Positions 8,290 through 16,944 are shown, counted from the stretch's first letter. The stretch is 64,000 nucleotides of DNA from Pannonibacter sp051860505 (GCF_051860505.1 NZ_JBHYDX010000028.1:1-64000), one strand, 5' to 3'. Made by a program: numbers and translations. The notes: generated from the letters alone by a model not told the origin.

Positions 8290-9003
8290 TCAATGTCCTC
8301 CGAGAAGCTTGTCTTTAGCCTCGTTGAGTTTCGCAGCCAGGAAGGTGCTTCCCCCCTGGTCGGGGTGGAGCCGCTTCATAAGCCGGCGGTGCGCAGCTCG
8401 GATTTCCGCTTCGCTGGCGCCGGGCGCAAGCCCCAGGATCTGGTGGGCCTCCTGATCTGTCATGGCGCCCGCGCCCGCCGTGCTGCCCTGCCGGTCTGCG
8501 GCATCCGCCTCGAAGTCTACACGCCAGCTGGCAAGCCTGCGATCGAGGTAAGCTTCAGCTAAGGCCAGGCTATCCGCGTCTGTGGCGGCCTCCCGCCACA
8601 GACCTCTCAATTCCTGCGGGGACAGGCTGTCAAGGTCACGGCCACTGTAGGACCCGGTGAGCACCACGCCGGTCATCCGGCCGCTGTCATGGTCCAGTTC
8701 CATTTCGATCAGGGCCGTTCGCACCCGAGACTTTTGCCCACTCGCCGGCTTAGAATTTCCGCGCGACATCGGCCAACCCCTCGCCCCTCCGATCAGCCCC
8801 AGCAAGGTAGCCCCGAAAATGGCCGCCGGCACAGCCAGCCCGAAGCGGCCGGTGAAACCGAGCCCGAGGGCGACTGCCAGCAGCAGGACGCCTGCGGTCG
8901 TCTTCAGATTGCGGGCAAGACTGGCCGGACTGGCCGCAATGAATTTCTTGCCGAAATACACATAGGCGAGAAGCAGGGCGGCCCCGGCAATGAGATAAAC
9001 CAT
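8290..9003 (-). CDS. Membrane-anchored J-domain protein
   Basis: A 237-residue protein with two or three N-terminal membrane spans (residues 2-18 and 36-75) and a C-terminal J domain from about 185 with HPD at 213-215, so it should recruit and stimulate an Hsp70/DnaK at the membrane. Topology resembles TIM14/DjlC-like proteins with the J domain at the C-terminus. The ATG at 9003 overlaps the stop of the upstream VWA gene (TGATG), implying translational coupling. Ends tail-to-tail with the carboxypeptidase gene, 16 bp away. The client process is unknown. Confidence 0.82.
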   Translation of the reverse strand: MVYLIAGAALLLAYVYFGKKFIAASPASLARNLKTTAGVLLLAVALGLGFTGRFGLAVPAAIFGATLLGLIGGARGWPMSRGNSKPASGQKSRVRTALIEMELDHDSGRMTGVVLTGSYSGRDLDSLSPQELRGLWREAATDADSLALAEAYLDRRLASWRVDFEADAADRQGSTAGAGAMTDQEAHQILGLAPGASEAEIRAAHRRLMKRLHPDQGGSTFLAAKLNEAKDKLLGGH

Positions 9004-9749
9004 CAAATTTCCATCTGTTGCAGCAGCAGCCGTGCACCGCCTGCGCCCCGCGCCTCAAGCGCCCGCAATCCGTCCAGGCCGCCGCTGGCATAGGCCGCGA
9101 CCGCCCGAAGCAAGGCGCCGAGTTCCGCCGCCGCACGGCCATCGAACCGCAGATGCACGCCGCGCGTCAGCCGGGCGATTTCCGCAAAGGCGATGCTGGC
9201 GTCAGGATCGGCGCCTTCCTGGAACAGGAACACCGGCACGCCGAGCAAGGCAAGCTCCCCCGCCCGCGCGCAGAGAAGATCCACATCCTCCTCGACACAA
9301 TCCCCGACATAGACAAGGGCTTTCAACCCACCGGCCCCGGCAGCGTCCCTTGCGGCGGAGAGCACCTTGCGGATCTGGGTGTGGCCGCCCTGGCAGGTGA
9401 CCTTGTCCATCATCCGTGCAAGCGCCCTGGCGTCCGGAACCCAGGGCGAGGCGCGGCATTCGTCAAACCCGCGAAAATACACGAGCTTCACCTCAAGGCC
9501 ACCGGCGCGGGCGGCCTCGTCAAACATCGCGGCCTGCAGGTCTCGGGCCCGATCCCAGGTCGGCTGGCGGCTCATGGTGGCATCGAGGGCGAACATGAGA
9601 CGGACGGACGGAGCGCCGGTTGCAGCCGGCATCGTGGCGCGGTTCAGGAAAGCGGCGATCTCGGCCGGCGCGGATTTTGCGGCGACCGCGCCGCCCGCCC
9701 CGGAACCGGTCGCGATAGTCTGCTTCGTGCGCTTGCTGGTCTCGTCCAT
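9003..9749 (-). CDS. VWA domain-containing protein
   Basis: A 248-residue protein consisting mostly of a von Willebrand factor A fold. After a charged, Ala/Gly-rich leader of about 45 residues comes VRLMFALDATMSRQPTW, in which DATMS replaces the usual DxSxS metal-binding motif. The segments LKALVYVGDCVEEDVD and VPVFLFQEGADPDA are the later strands of the fold. The ATG at 9749 is chosen over upstream starts because GGTGGAG precedes it. It is coupled to the J-domain gene downstream, suggesting the two act together, perhaps in assembly of a membrane complex; this is inference. Confidence 0.82.
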   Translation of the reverse strand: MDETSKRTKQTIATGSGAGGAVAAKSAPAEIAAFLNRATMPAATGAPSVRLMFALDATMSRQPTWDRARDLQAAMFDEAARAGGLEVKLVYFRGFDECRASPWVPDARALARMMDKVTCQGGHTQIRKVLSAARDAAGAGGLKALVYVGDCVEEDVDLLCARAGELALLGVPVFLFQEGADPDASIAFAEIARLTRGVHLRFDGRAAAELGALLRAVAAYASGGLDGLRALEARGAGGARLLLQQMEI

Positions 9750-9887
9750 GCGGCTCCACCCTTCGCGACTGTCCGGGCGTGTGTTGTCCGGATTCAAGCC
9801 CTTGCCCTAAGGTTGGAGCCCTTTGCCGCGAAGGCAAGACCGGTTATCGCCTGACAGCGACTTCCCCGGTCGCAAATGCCGTCACGG

Positions 9888-10322
9888 CTACAAAAGCCCC
9901 AGCTCCGCCAGATCCCGCCGCATGTCTTCGGGCAACTCCTGGCCGCCCGAGCCGCCGCGCATGTCGGCGGGGGCCTCCTCGGCCTTGAGATAGCGCCAGC
10001 CCTGGAACGGGCGGCGCGGCTGCATCTGGGTCAGGATCAGGCGCGGCTCCAGCACCAGATCACAACGGTTGATGCCGTCTGCATCCTTGAAAGGCCGGAT
10101 ATCGACAAGATGCTGCCGCACCTGGATGTAACCCTTGATCACCCAGTAGAGCGATCCTCCACCCAGGATCTCCTCGCGCCGGGTCGGCACCATGCGGGTG
10201 GTATGGGTCTGTTCGCGTGGCAGGCCGGCCGCAGCCAGCTGATCCATGCGGAAGTCGATCCACGCCTGGAGGTCTTCTACGCTGTCCGCGCCGACGCAGA
10301 GTTTGACGATGTTCAATGCCAT
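9888..10322 (-). CDS. DUF1489 family protein
   Basis: A conserved alphaproteobacterial protein of unknown function, 144 residues. Hallmarks are NIVKLCVGADSVEDLQAW near the N-terminus, HTTRMVPTRREEILGGGSLYWV and IKGYIQVRQHLVDI in the middle, and the C-terminal PRRPFQGWRYL. The second ATG (10322) is used because an AGGGAA ribosome site lies at a proper distance from it and is too close to the ATG at 10328. No partner gene is obvious; it is divergent from the SDR gene at 10434. Confidence 0.87.
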   Translation of the reverse strand: MALNIVKLCVGADSVEDLQAWIDFRMDQLAAAGLPREQTHTTRMVPTRREEILGGGSLYWVIKGYIQVRQHLVDIRPFKDADGINRCDLVLEPRLILTQMQPRRPFQGWRYLKAEEAPADMRGGSGGQELPEDMRRDLAELGLL

Positions 10323-10433
10323 GACCATTTCCCTAACAAGCGGCTCTGATCGGGCAAAGCCCCCTCTCCCGCCATATCGGGCTTATGCACAGGCCCGCCA
10401 CCCCGCCCCCTTGCCTTTCCCCGGCGACGCAGC

Positions 10434-11807
10434 ATGATTGATCTTATGGATGTTTTCTTGACCGGTGGAACCGGCACCATTGGCAGCGCAATCCTCAGAC
10501 GCCTTCTGGCGGACGGGAAAACCGTTGCCGCGCTCGCGCGGTCTGCTGCCAGCGCCCGGTGGCTGGCCGATTCGGGCGCAACGCCCATCGCCGGCGACCT
10601 GGCCAATCCGGACGCGTGGATCGCGACTGCGGTCGCCTGTCGTGGCATCATTCACACCGGCGCGAGCTTTGGCCCGGACATGGCCGGCGAAGAACGCCGG
10701 TTTGTCTCGCTGCTGCGGCGCATGGTGCCCGACCTGCCGGAACCGCCGAGACTGGTCTATACCGGAGGCATCTGGGCCTTCCCCGCCAGTCCGGATCAAC
10801 CAATCAGCGAAAGCGCCGCCTTCGACCCGCTGCCGGCCTTCTCGCATCTGGGCGAACTGACGCGCTCGCTGTTGACGATCCCGCGCATGGGTGTCGCGGT
10901 CATTCATCCGGCGCTGGTTTCGGCGCCCGGACGCGGCCCGCTTGCCGAAATGGCCGAAGCCGCCGTCAGCGGCCAGCCCTTCGTGACCCGCGCCCGGACT
11001 GACACCATCTGGCCCCTCGTCGATGCCGATGATCTGGCCGATCTCTACCTCCGGGCGCTGGCCTCGTCGCAGTTCCGTCTCAGCCTGATCGGAGCCGGAC
11101 TTGCCGGCGCAAGCCTGTCCGACATCGCCGCTTGCGTTGCAGAGGCCTGCGGTGCCTCCGTCGCCATTGAAACGGCACCTGCCCCGGACGGCGATCCGCA
11201 TCACGATTTTGCCGCCGGCTACGCCCGTTCGCAGATGGCGTCGTCGCTGCGAGCCCAGCGTATGCTGGGCTGGCGTCCCGTCTGCAACAGCCTGACGGCA
11301 CTGGTTGAGGTTGCCGTCGGGCCGATCCCGGCTGCGCCGCGTTCTTCGGCAGTTCCGCTCCCGGTTCAACTCCCGGTTCAACTCCCAGTTCAGGCCGCAG
11401 CGGCCGTTGCTGTTGCCGCGCCTTTGACCGAGGCGATCAGCGCCCCGGAGACGGCGACAGAACCGTCCATGACAGCGCCGCCCTTGCCCGCTGACGCAGA
11501 CGTTGCCCCGGATGCCTGGGCCGAGGATGAGTTGCCGCCCCTCCCCTTGCGCTCCCGGCCAGTGGGACCGGACGTTGAGACGGCAGGACCGTTCTCGAAC
11601 GACTTGGAGACCCTGCCAACGCAGCCGGAGGACCTGGAGGCTGACAGGCTTCCAGAACTGGTGCGGGAGGTCGACCCGGACTTCCTCACCCCGGACGCAG
11701 ACGGGTTAATCGATCTCCTGGACGAACAACCGCTGGACGCTGCCGATGTGGACGAACCAGTAGACGCGTCTATGGACGATAGGCTTCCCCCGGAAACGAA
11801 ACCGTAA
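10434..11807 (+). CDS. NAD-dependent epimerase/dehydratase-like protein with acidic C-terminal tail
   Basis: An atypical or extended SDR of 457 residues. The Rossmann fold opens with VFLTGGTGTIGSAILRRL (GGTGTIG at 11-17), and AGDLANPDAWIATAVACRGI and LVYTGGIWAFPAS follow the pattern of NAD(P)-binding epimerase-like proteins; the canonical YxxxK is not evident. The enzyme-like part ends near residue 300. The remaining 155 residues are low complexity, with PVQLPVQLPVQ encoded by a 12-bp tandem repeat near 11357, then an acidic Asp/Glu/Pro-rich stretch that looks disordered. An alternative ATG is at 10446. Substrate unknown. Confidence 0.75.
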   Translation: MIDLMDVFLTGGTGTIGSAILRRLLADGKTVAALARSAASARWLADSGATPIAGDLANPDAWIATAVACRGIIHTGASFGPDMAGEERRFVSLLRRMVPDLPEPPRLVYTGGIWAFPASPDQPISESAAFDPLPAFSHLGELTRSLLTIPRMGVAVIHPALVSAPGRGPLAEMAEAAVSGQPFVTRARTDTIWPLVDADDLADLYLRALASSQFRLSLIGAGLAGASLSDIAACVAEACGASVAIETAPAPDGDPHHDFAAGYARSQMASSLRAQRMLGWRPVCNSLTALVEVAVGPIPAAPRSSAVPLPVQLPVQLPVQAAAAVAVAAPLTEAISAPETATEPSMTAPPLPADADVAPDAWAEDELPPLPLRSRPVGPDVETAGPFSNDLETLPTQPEDLEADRLPELVREVDPDFLTPDADGLIDLLDEQPLDAADVDEPVDASMDDRLPPETKP

Positions 11808-11862
11808 CGGGGCTTCGCTACGCTGCGTCATTGGGCCGATACGCGCCCCGGAGCCCGTAGCC

Positions 11863-12417
11863 ATGCCACGTCGCCTCGCTGCCTTTTTCGTTGCAGCCGT
11901 CTTGCTCGTGGGGACGGGATTGCGCGTCGGGGCAGAGGAGCATACGTCGGACCTGATTGCGCTTGGTCCGTATCAGGTGGTCAACACTGCCGGGTTCGCA
12001 ACGGATGCCGACGGACAGCGCGAGGACCTGCCGACCGATCTTCGGTCCGTCGAGGTCCTGCTTGATCTGACCCGCGATCGCACGGTAATGGTGCTGACGT
12101 TCGAGACAATGCGCCTGACGCTGCCGCGGCTGTGGAACGGCCTAGCGGCTGTGGACTGGGGCAGCAGCGGCGCGATCACTTTGCGCCGCGAGGATATCCT
12201 GACGCTGACCGGCAAGGAGACGCTGGAGCAGGTCGACACCTTCGGCGCGCGGATCGACTGGCCAGGCGTCGGGCCGGCAACCCTGGTTATGTTCGAGGCA
12301 GGTGGCAGCAGCTTTGCCGGGTTCCTAATCAGCAAGCCAGGCGGCCGGACCATCGTGCGCCAGATGGAAGCCCATCGCTATTTCGCCAGCCGCCCCCGCG
12401 CCGCCCGTGGACGCTGA
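11863..12417 (+). CDS. Secreted protein of unknown function
   Basis: A 184-residue protein starting with a clear signal peptide (LAAFFVAAVLLVGTGLRVGA, cleavage expected after AGA-type motif near residue 24). The mature part contains no family I recognise: it has VEVLLDLTRDRTVMVLTFETMRLTL and a C-terminal VMFEAGGSSFAGFLIS segment suggestive of a small beta-rich domain. It follows the SDR gene by 55 bp and ends before a strong bidirectional terminator, so both may share a transcript. Confidence 0.65.
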   Translation: MPRRLAAFFVAAVLLVGTGLRVGAEEHTSDLIALGPYQVVNTAGFATDADGQREDLPTDLRSVEVLLDLTRDRTVMVLTFETMRLTLPRLWNGLAAVDWGSSGAITLRREDILTLTGKETLEQVDTFGARIDWPGVGPATLVMFEAGGSSFAGFLISKPGGRTIVRQMEAHRYFASRPRAARGR

Positions 12418-12447
12418 CCTGCCGGGATCCCCATGCCTCAAAAGACG

Positions 12448-12473
12448 AAAGGCGCGGAGTGCTCCGCGCCTTT
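12448..12473. terminator. Bidirectional intrinsic terminator
   Basis: AAAGGCGCGGAG and CTCCGCGCCTTT form a perfect 12-bp inverted repeat with a 2-base centre, giving T-runs on both strands. It separates the rightward secreted-protein gene from the leftward small membrane protein gene. Confidence 0.8.
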
Positions 12474-12500
12474 GTCAAACTGGATGTCCGGAAGCCGGGT

Positions 12501-12635
12501 TCAGCGGACGACGGTGACTGCCGTCTTGGCAGTTTCAACGTCGGCGAACAGCATGACCAGAGCCAGCATGCCCCCGAGAACGAGTACCGTCCAAACGGTA
12601 ACGCCCCAGCAGGACTTCTGTACGTTTTCGTCCAT
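12501..12635 (-). CDS. Small single-span membrane protein
   Basis: A 44-residue frame beginning MDENVQKSCWGVTVWTVLVL, with one hydrophobic segment (TVWTVLVLGGMLALVMLF) and a short soluble tail. The ATG at 12635 has AAGGG five to six bases upstream, and the gene ends 28 bp before the shared bidirectional terminator. No family recognised. The upstream longer frame lacks support. The combination of ribosome site, membrane segment and terminator makes it likely to be real. Confidence 0.55.
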   Translation of the reverse strand: MDENVQKSCWGVTVWTVLVLGGMLALVMLFADVETAKTAVTVVR

Positions 12636-12891
12636 GAAAACCCTTGTGATCCGCGCCGCCCCCGGCTCCCGCAGGACCCGAATATGGCGGCTTTGCGGCA
12701 TGAGATTTAATGACTTCCTAATACCTTCGCAAGCGCAAAAACAGGGCATCTGATGCGCCGGCTATGCATTGCTTGCAATTGCCCCAATGGGATCAAACGC
12801 TTGCCGTTTCGCGGTGTCCCGTTGATAAAATGCAGCCATCGGGATCGCTGTTGAATCGATTTAACCAATCCGCAATGAGTAGGACGATTTG

Positions 12892-13650
12892 ATGACCGCA
12901 CTTGCCCCGCTCGACTGGATCGCCGTTGGCTGGTTTCTCACGGCCTGGATGGGTTTCAACCTGATTGTCGAGGTTTCACCGCTGAAGACGCGCACACTGT
13001 CAATGCGGATGGAAGCCTATCGCTATAGCTGGATGCGGATGATGGCGAGCCGGCAGGTGCGAATCATGGACACCGCGATCCTCACCGGGCTGCAGCAGGG
13101 CACGGCGTTCTTTGCCTCAACGGCGCTGCTGGCCATCGGCGGGGCCTTTACCCTGCTCAATGCGGCCGACCGCATCGTCGAGATTGCCGGTGATCTCTCC
13201 GTCCCGGTCGTTGCCAACCGGACCTTGTGGGAAGTCAAGGTGCTGGGGCTGATGCTGATCTTCGCCTATGCGTTCTTCAAGTTCAGCTGGGCCTATCGCC
13301 TTTTCAACTACGCCAGCATCGTCATGGGATCGGTGCCCGATGCAGCGACGACGGATCGCGAGGGTCTGGCCAGCACCGTCCATAAGGCCGGCAAGCTGAA
13401 CGCGCTGGCCGGCCGGCATTTCAACCGTGGCCAACGCGCATTCTTCTTTTCGATCGGTTTCATGGGCTGGTTCGCCGGGCCGCATGCGCTGGGGGTCACC
13501 ACCCTCGCGGTCCTGATCGTGCTCCTGCGGCGTCAGTTCGCGTCAAACGCCCTTGAGGCGATCAGCGATTCCGAACAGGCCCCCTCCGTGCCGATCAACG
13601 AGACGTCCGGGGCAAACACCGACACCGGGTCCTCGAATCCTTTCACGTAA
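12892..13650 (+). CDS. DUF599 family membrane protein
   Basis: A 252-residue inner-membrane protein with four predicted spans, matching the DUF599 family: WIAVGWFLTAWMGFNLIVE at the start, MRMEAYRYSWMRMMASRQVRI next, and WEVKVLGLMLIFAYAFFKFSWAYRLFNYASI in the middle. A TTG directly precedes the ATG; I use the ATG, which has AGGA upstream. The last ~40 residues are hydrophilic and non-conserved. This 3' end overlaps the convergent adenylate cyclase gene by 118 bp. Function unknown. Confidence 0.87.
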   Translation: MTALAPLDWIAVGWFLTAWMGFNLIVEVSPLKTRTLSMRMEAYRYSWMRMMASRQVRIMDTAILTGLQQGTAFFASTALLAIGGAFTLLNAADRIVEIAGDLSVPVVANRTLWEVKVLGLMLIFAYAFFKFSWAYRLFNYASIVMGSVPDAATTDREGLASTVHKAGKLNALAGRHFNRGQRAFFFSIGFMGWFAGPHALGVTTLAVLIVLLRRQFASNALEAISDSEQAPSVPINETSGANTDTGSSNPFT

Positions 13651-14777
13651 TAGGTTCCGTGCAGCTTGTGCCGGCATCCCATCAGGTCGGCGACCGCGTC
13701 CGAGACCAGAATATCCCTGTCGAGATGCTTGGCGAGATCGGCAACGCGCGAGGCAAGGTTGACAACCGGACCAACCACGGTGAAGTCGAGCCGTGTCGCA
13801 CTGCCGACATTGCCGAAGAACACATCCCCGGCATGCAGGGCAATGCCGGCCCGGATCTGCGGTATTTCCTCACAGCAACTGGCATTTACATCCGCAATCC
13901 GCAGCACTGCATCGCGCGCTGCAAGCAGCGCCCGGCCTGCGGCATCCCGGGCCTCGACCTGATCGGTGTAGGGAAAGATCGCCATCACCTCGTCGCCGAT
14001 GAATTTCAGCACCTCGCCGCCATGCGCCTCGACGGTCTCGGCAATCGCTCCGAAATAATTGTTCAGCAGCGAAATCAGCTTGTCGCCCGGCAACTTGTTG
14101 GACAGCTGCGTGAAGCCGCGCAGATCGGCAAAGGTCACTACCGCCGAAATCAGCTCACCTTCGCCGCGCTTGATGCTGCCGTTCAGCACCTTGCTGCCGG
14201 CGCGCGGGCCGACATAGGTGTTGAGCACGGTCTCGGCCGTGCGGCGCAGGGTGTTGAGTTCACAGATCAGCCCGAGCGGCCGCACGATGGTCTCGAAAAC
14301 GGCAATATGCGATACGGTAAAGCCGCCCGGCGCTCTGGTCGCAAGCGTCAGCGCCTTGGTGGAGCCGTCGCTGAAGGGCATCGGCAGCGCAAGATAGTCC
14401 GTATAGCCCGCCGCCCTGAGGTCGGGAATAACGCCATATTCCCAGGCTTCCGGCTCGGGCGTGATGCGCACACGCACGGCACGGCCCTCGACATAGACAA
14501 CCTTGAGCGGGCTGCTGTTGTAAGCCTCTTCGAGATTCTCTGCTTCCAGGTAACGGCGCAAGGCCCGCTCCCCGTCCGTCGTCCAGATGGCGCTTTCAGC
14601 GCGGACATTGGGGTGCAGCAGCGTGATGCCCGTGGTGATCCGGTCGACCGGAACCTTCGCCTCGTTCAGCCGCTTGCCGAGTTCGCCAACGAGCACCAGA
14701 CTGTCCTTGATGCCAATCGCATCTCCCGACAGCCATTGCATCACTTGCGCTGCGATCAGCGGTGCCTCCAGCGACAT
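13533..14777 (-). CDS. Class III adenylate cyclase
   Basis: Converts ATP to cyclic AMP. A 414-residue protein: the first ~215 residues form an uncharacterised sensor-like region, followed by a class III catalytic domain. The two metal-binding aspartates lie in TFADLRGFT and KFIGDEVMAIF; the adenine-specifying Lys (EVLKF) and Asp (LDFTVVG) and the transition-state Asn/Arg (VNLASR) are all present, which points to ATP rather than GTP. No membrane span is seen, so it should be soluble. The 3' end overlaps the convergent DUF599 gene. The signal sensed is unknown. Confidence 0.92.
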   Translation of the reverse strand: MSLEAPLIAAQVMQWLSGDAIGIKDSLVLVGELGKRLNEAKVPVDRITTGITLLHPNVRAESAIWTTDGERALRRYLEAENLEEAYNSSPLKVVYVEGRAVRVRITPEPEAWEYGVIPDLRAAGYTDYLALPMPFSDGSTKALTLATRAPGGFTVSHIAVFETIVRPLGLICELNTLRRTAETVLNTYVGPRAGSKVLNGSIKRGEGELISAVVTFADLRGFTQLSNKLPGDKLISLLNNYFGAIAETVEAHGGEVLKFIGDEVMAIFPYTDQVEARDAAGRALLAARDAVLRIADVNASCCEEIPQIRAGIALHAGDVFFGNVGSATRLDFTVVGPVVNLASRVADLAKHLDRDILVSDAVADLMGCRHKLHGTYYVKGFEDPVSVFAPDVSLIGTEGACSESLIASRAFDAN

Positions 14778-14904
14778 GGCCGGTTCCTCACATTTTGATT
14801 TCCAACCCTGAAGATAGGGCTCGCTCGCCCTGCTTGAAAGACACCAGGACCGGAAAACGACTGTTCACCGGCAAAGAACAATGGCTGGATCCCGGATGCC
14901 TGGC

Positions 14905-15705
14905 TCAGGGAGCGGGAAACAGGGCACTGCTGCGTCCGCTTGCCCAATAGGCCACGAGACCGATCCATTCGCGCACGCCCAGATCAAGCCGGGTCAGCCC
15001 CTCGGAGATCGCATCAAAGCCGAGCCAGCGATCTTCATCCCCACGCGTGCGCCAGTCGACCGGATAGGGAACAAGCCCGGTCCAGCCCGCCTGGCGGAAG
15101 ACGCCCATGGCGCGCGGCATATGCATGGCGGAGGTAACCAGAAGATAGGTCTCGCCCTCCTTCGGCCGCAGCAGGGCCCGGGTTTCCATGGCATTTTCCC
15201 AGGTGTTGCGCGACTTGTCTTCCAGCACGACCAACGCAGGGTCGAGACCGAAACCGTCGAAGATCCGCCCGGCCGCCACGGCCTCGGTGGTTGTATTGCC
15301 GAACAGGACCCCCTGCCCGCCGGTATGAACGATGCGGGCCTGCGGATACCGCCGTGCCAGTTCCGGCACCACGGTAAGACGCTCCCCGGCGGTGGTGATC
15401 GCCGGATAGGGCCGCGCCCCGGACACCACCGTGTCGATCGCTCCCCCCAGGACAATGATCGCATCCACCTGTTCGGGAAGCGGATCGGGCTGGGAAAAGC
15501 GGTTCTCGAGCGGCAGCAGCACCAGATTGGCCAGCGGCGAATATCCGGCCACAGCAAGACCGAGCGCCGCTGCGATCATCAGGCCCCGGCCGATGCGACG
15601 CGTCCTTGAAAACAGCAGCGCAAACGCCCCGACGAGCAGCATCAGGACAAGGAAGTTCGACGGCCGAACCAGCATGAAGAACAATTTCGACAGATAAAAG
15701 AACAT
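14905..15705 (-). CDS. YdcF family (DUF218, ElyC-like) membrane protein
   Basis: A 266-residue protein with two N-terminal spans (LVLMLLVGAFALLFS and LMIAAALGLAVAGYSPLANLVL) and a periplasmic/cytosolic DUF218 domain: VDAIIVLGGAIDTVVS, then ERLTVVPELARRYPQARIVHTGG and ETRALLRPKEGETYLLVTSAMHMPRA. The layout matches E. coli ElyC/YdcF-type proteins tied to cell-envelope integrity. It is monocistronic and divergent from thiE. The biochemical activity is not settled for the family. Confidence 0.87.
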   Translation of the reverse strand: MFFYLSKLFFMLVRPSNFLVLMLLVGAFALLFSRTRRIGRGLMIAAALGLAVAGYSPLANLVLLPLENRFSQPDPLPEQVDAIIVLGGAIDTVVSGARPYPAITTAGERLTVVPELARRYPQARIVHTGGQGVLFGNTTTEAVAAGRIFDGFGLDPALVVLEDKSRNTWENAMETRALLRPKEGETYLLVTSAMHMPRAMGVFRQAGWTGLVPYPVDWRTRGDEDRWLGFDAISEGLTRLDLGVREWIGLVAYWASGRSSALFPAP

Positions 15706-15762
15706 GGTACCCGGCCAAATCTGCTATGTGCCATTCCAATGTGCCGCGACCGGAGCCGCTGT

Positions 15763-16371
15763 GTGACCCTCGACCGCTTCTATCTCATCGTGAACTCGGC
15801 CAGCTGGATCGAACGCCTTCTGCCGGTCGGCTTGCCACTCGTCCAGCTTCGGGTCAAGGATCTCGACGAAGAAGGGACGCACGCGGAGATCCGCCGGTCG
15901 CTCACCTTGTGCAGACAGGCTGGTGCAACGCTGATTGTCAACGATCATTGGCAGGCGGCCATTCGCTGCGGCGCTGACTGGGTCCATCTCGGCCAGGAGG
16001 ACCTGGACACCGCCGACATTCCAGCCCTGCGCGCAGCCGGCATCCGGATCGGCATTTCGACCCACACGCCAGCCGAGCTGGACCGGGCGCTTGCCTTTGC
16101 TCCCGACTATGTTGCCCTCGGGCCGATCTATGAAGCCAGGGGCAAGAAGGTCGATTATCCGACACAAGGGCTGGCCAGGATCGGCGAGTGGCGGCAGCGC
16201 GTATCCTGCCCGCTCGTCGCTATCGGCGGCATCACACTCGACACTGCCCCGGCGGTGTTTGCTGCCGGCGCTGACAGCGTCTGCGTCATTACCGATGTGC
16301 TTGGAGCTGCCGACCCCGAGGCCCGCTGCACCGCATGGCTGACGGCCCGCCAGAGTTGGCCGCGGGTCTGA
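15763..16371 (+). CDS. thiE: Thiamine-phosphate synthase
   Basis: TIM-barrel enzyme joining hydroxymethylpyrimidine pyrophosphate with thiazole phosphate to give thiamine monophosphate. About 202 residues from the GTG at 15763, which has GGAG eight bases upstream; an ATG at 15739 is possible but adds a non-conserved leader. Conserved segments are LVQLRVKD, LIVNDHWQAAIRCGADWVHLGQEDL, IGISTHTPAELDRA, VALGPIYEARGKK (phosphate and substrate loop) and AIGGITLDTA. It is isolated from other thiamine genes here, and I see no TPP riboswitch before it. Confidence 0.9.
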   Translation: MTLDRFYLIVNSASWIERLLPVGLPLVQLRVKDLDEEGTHAEIRRSLTLCRQAGATLIVNDHWQAAIRCGADWVHLGQEDLDTADIPALRAAGIRIGISTHTPAELDRALAFAPDYVALGPIYEARGKKVDYPTQGLARIGEWRQRVSCPLVAIGGITLDTAPAVFAAGADSVCVITDVLGAADPEARCTAWLTARQSWPRV

Positions 16372-16422
16372 GGGAACCGGCGAACTGACATGAGGCGACA
16401 GCCTGGCGGATTGCGGCAAGTC

Positions 16423-16436
16423 GTGACCCAGATCAC
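16423..16436. promoter_or_regulatory. CRP/FNR-type palindrome
   Basis: GTGACCCAGATCAC matches the symmetrical GTGA-N6-TCAC core used by CRP-family regulators. It lies 64 bp upstream of the likely start of the globin-like gene. Which family member would bind is unknown. Confidence 0.5.
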
Positions 16437-16499
16437 ATGTCCAGACCGCGTTCCGTTCCACTGTCGCGATGTGGAGACAGGATTCTCACATCGGGGCAC

Positions 16500-16883
16500 A
16501 TGATCATGACACTTTACCTGGAACTTGGCGGCCGGACTGCCATCCTGAACGCCGTCAGCGCGGCCCTCGCCGGCACGGATGCGACCCAGCCCGGCACGGC
16601 TGAGGATTTTACCGAACTCCTGGTGTTCCTGTTCGGTGGTGCGCCGGTCTATGAGGGGCCGGCCCTGCATCAGACTCTCGGGCCCGTCTGCCGCGATCAT
16701 ACCGGTTTCGACCGGCTCGCCGACGCGCTGACCCGCGCATTGATCCGGTCGCCGCAGACCAGGCCGCTCGACCATGATGTGCGCAGGACGCTTGAGCAGA
16801 TCCGCTGCCATGCCGTGCGCGGCCCCCATCCTGTCGCACTGTCGGCAGCGCCCGTGGCCGTGCAGCATCCCCGTTTCGGCTGA
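16500..16883 (+). CDS. Group 1 truncated-haemoglobin-like protein
   Basis: About 127 residues from MIMTLYLELGGRTAILNAVS. The opening LYLELGG followed by a helix, FTELLVFLFGGAPVYEGPAL, then an H (in LHQTLGP) and FDRLADALTRALI follows the pattern of group 1 truncated globins (LYxxxGG, a GGPxxYxG turn, proximal His). Several helices are diverged and the family call is tentative. An ATG at 16437 would overlap the CRP-like palindrome and add an unconserved leader, so I use 16500. If a globin, it would bind O2 or NO. Confidence 0.5.
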   Translation: MIMTLYLELGGRTAILNAVSAALAGTDATQPGTAEDFTELLVFLFGGAPVYEGPALHQTLGPVCRDHTGFDRLADALTRALIRSPQTRPLDHDVRRTLEQIRCHAVRGPHPVALSAAPVAVQHPRFG

Positions 16884-16944
16884 AGCGCCAGCACATTGCA
16901 GGCACGCGGTGCCAGCATGCGCCAGGACTTCAATCCTGACAGAC

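Noticed and set aside
15706..15762. TPP riboswitch before thiE
   Set aside because: The divergent gap is too short and lacks the CUGAGA and GAUC-type conserved parts.
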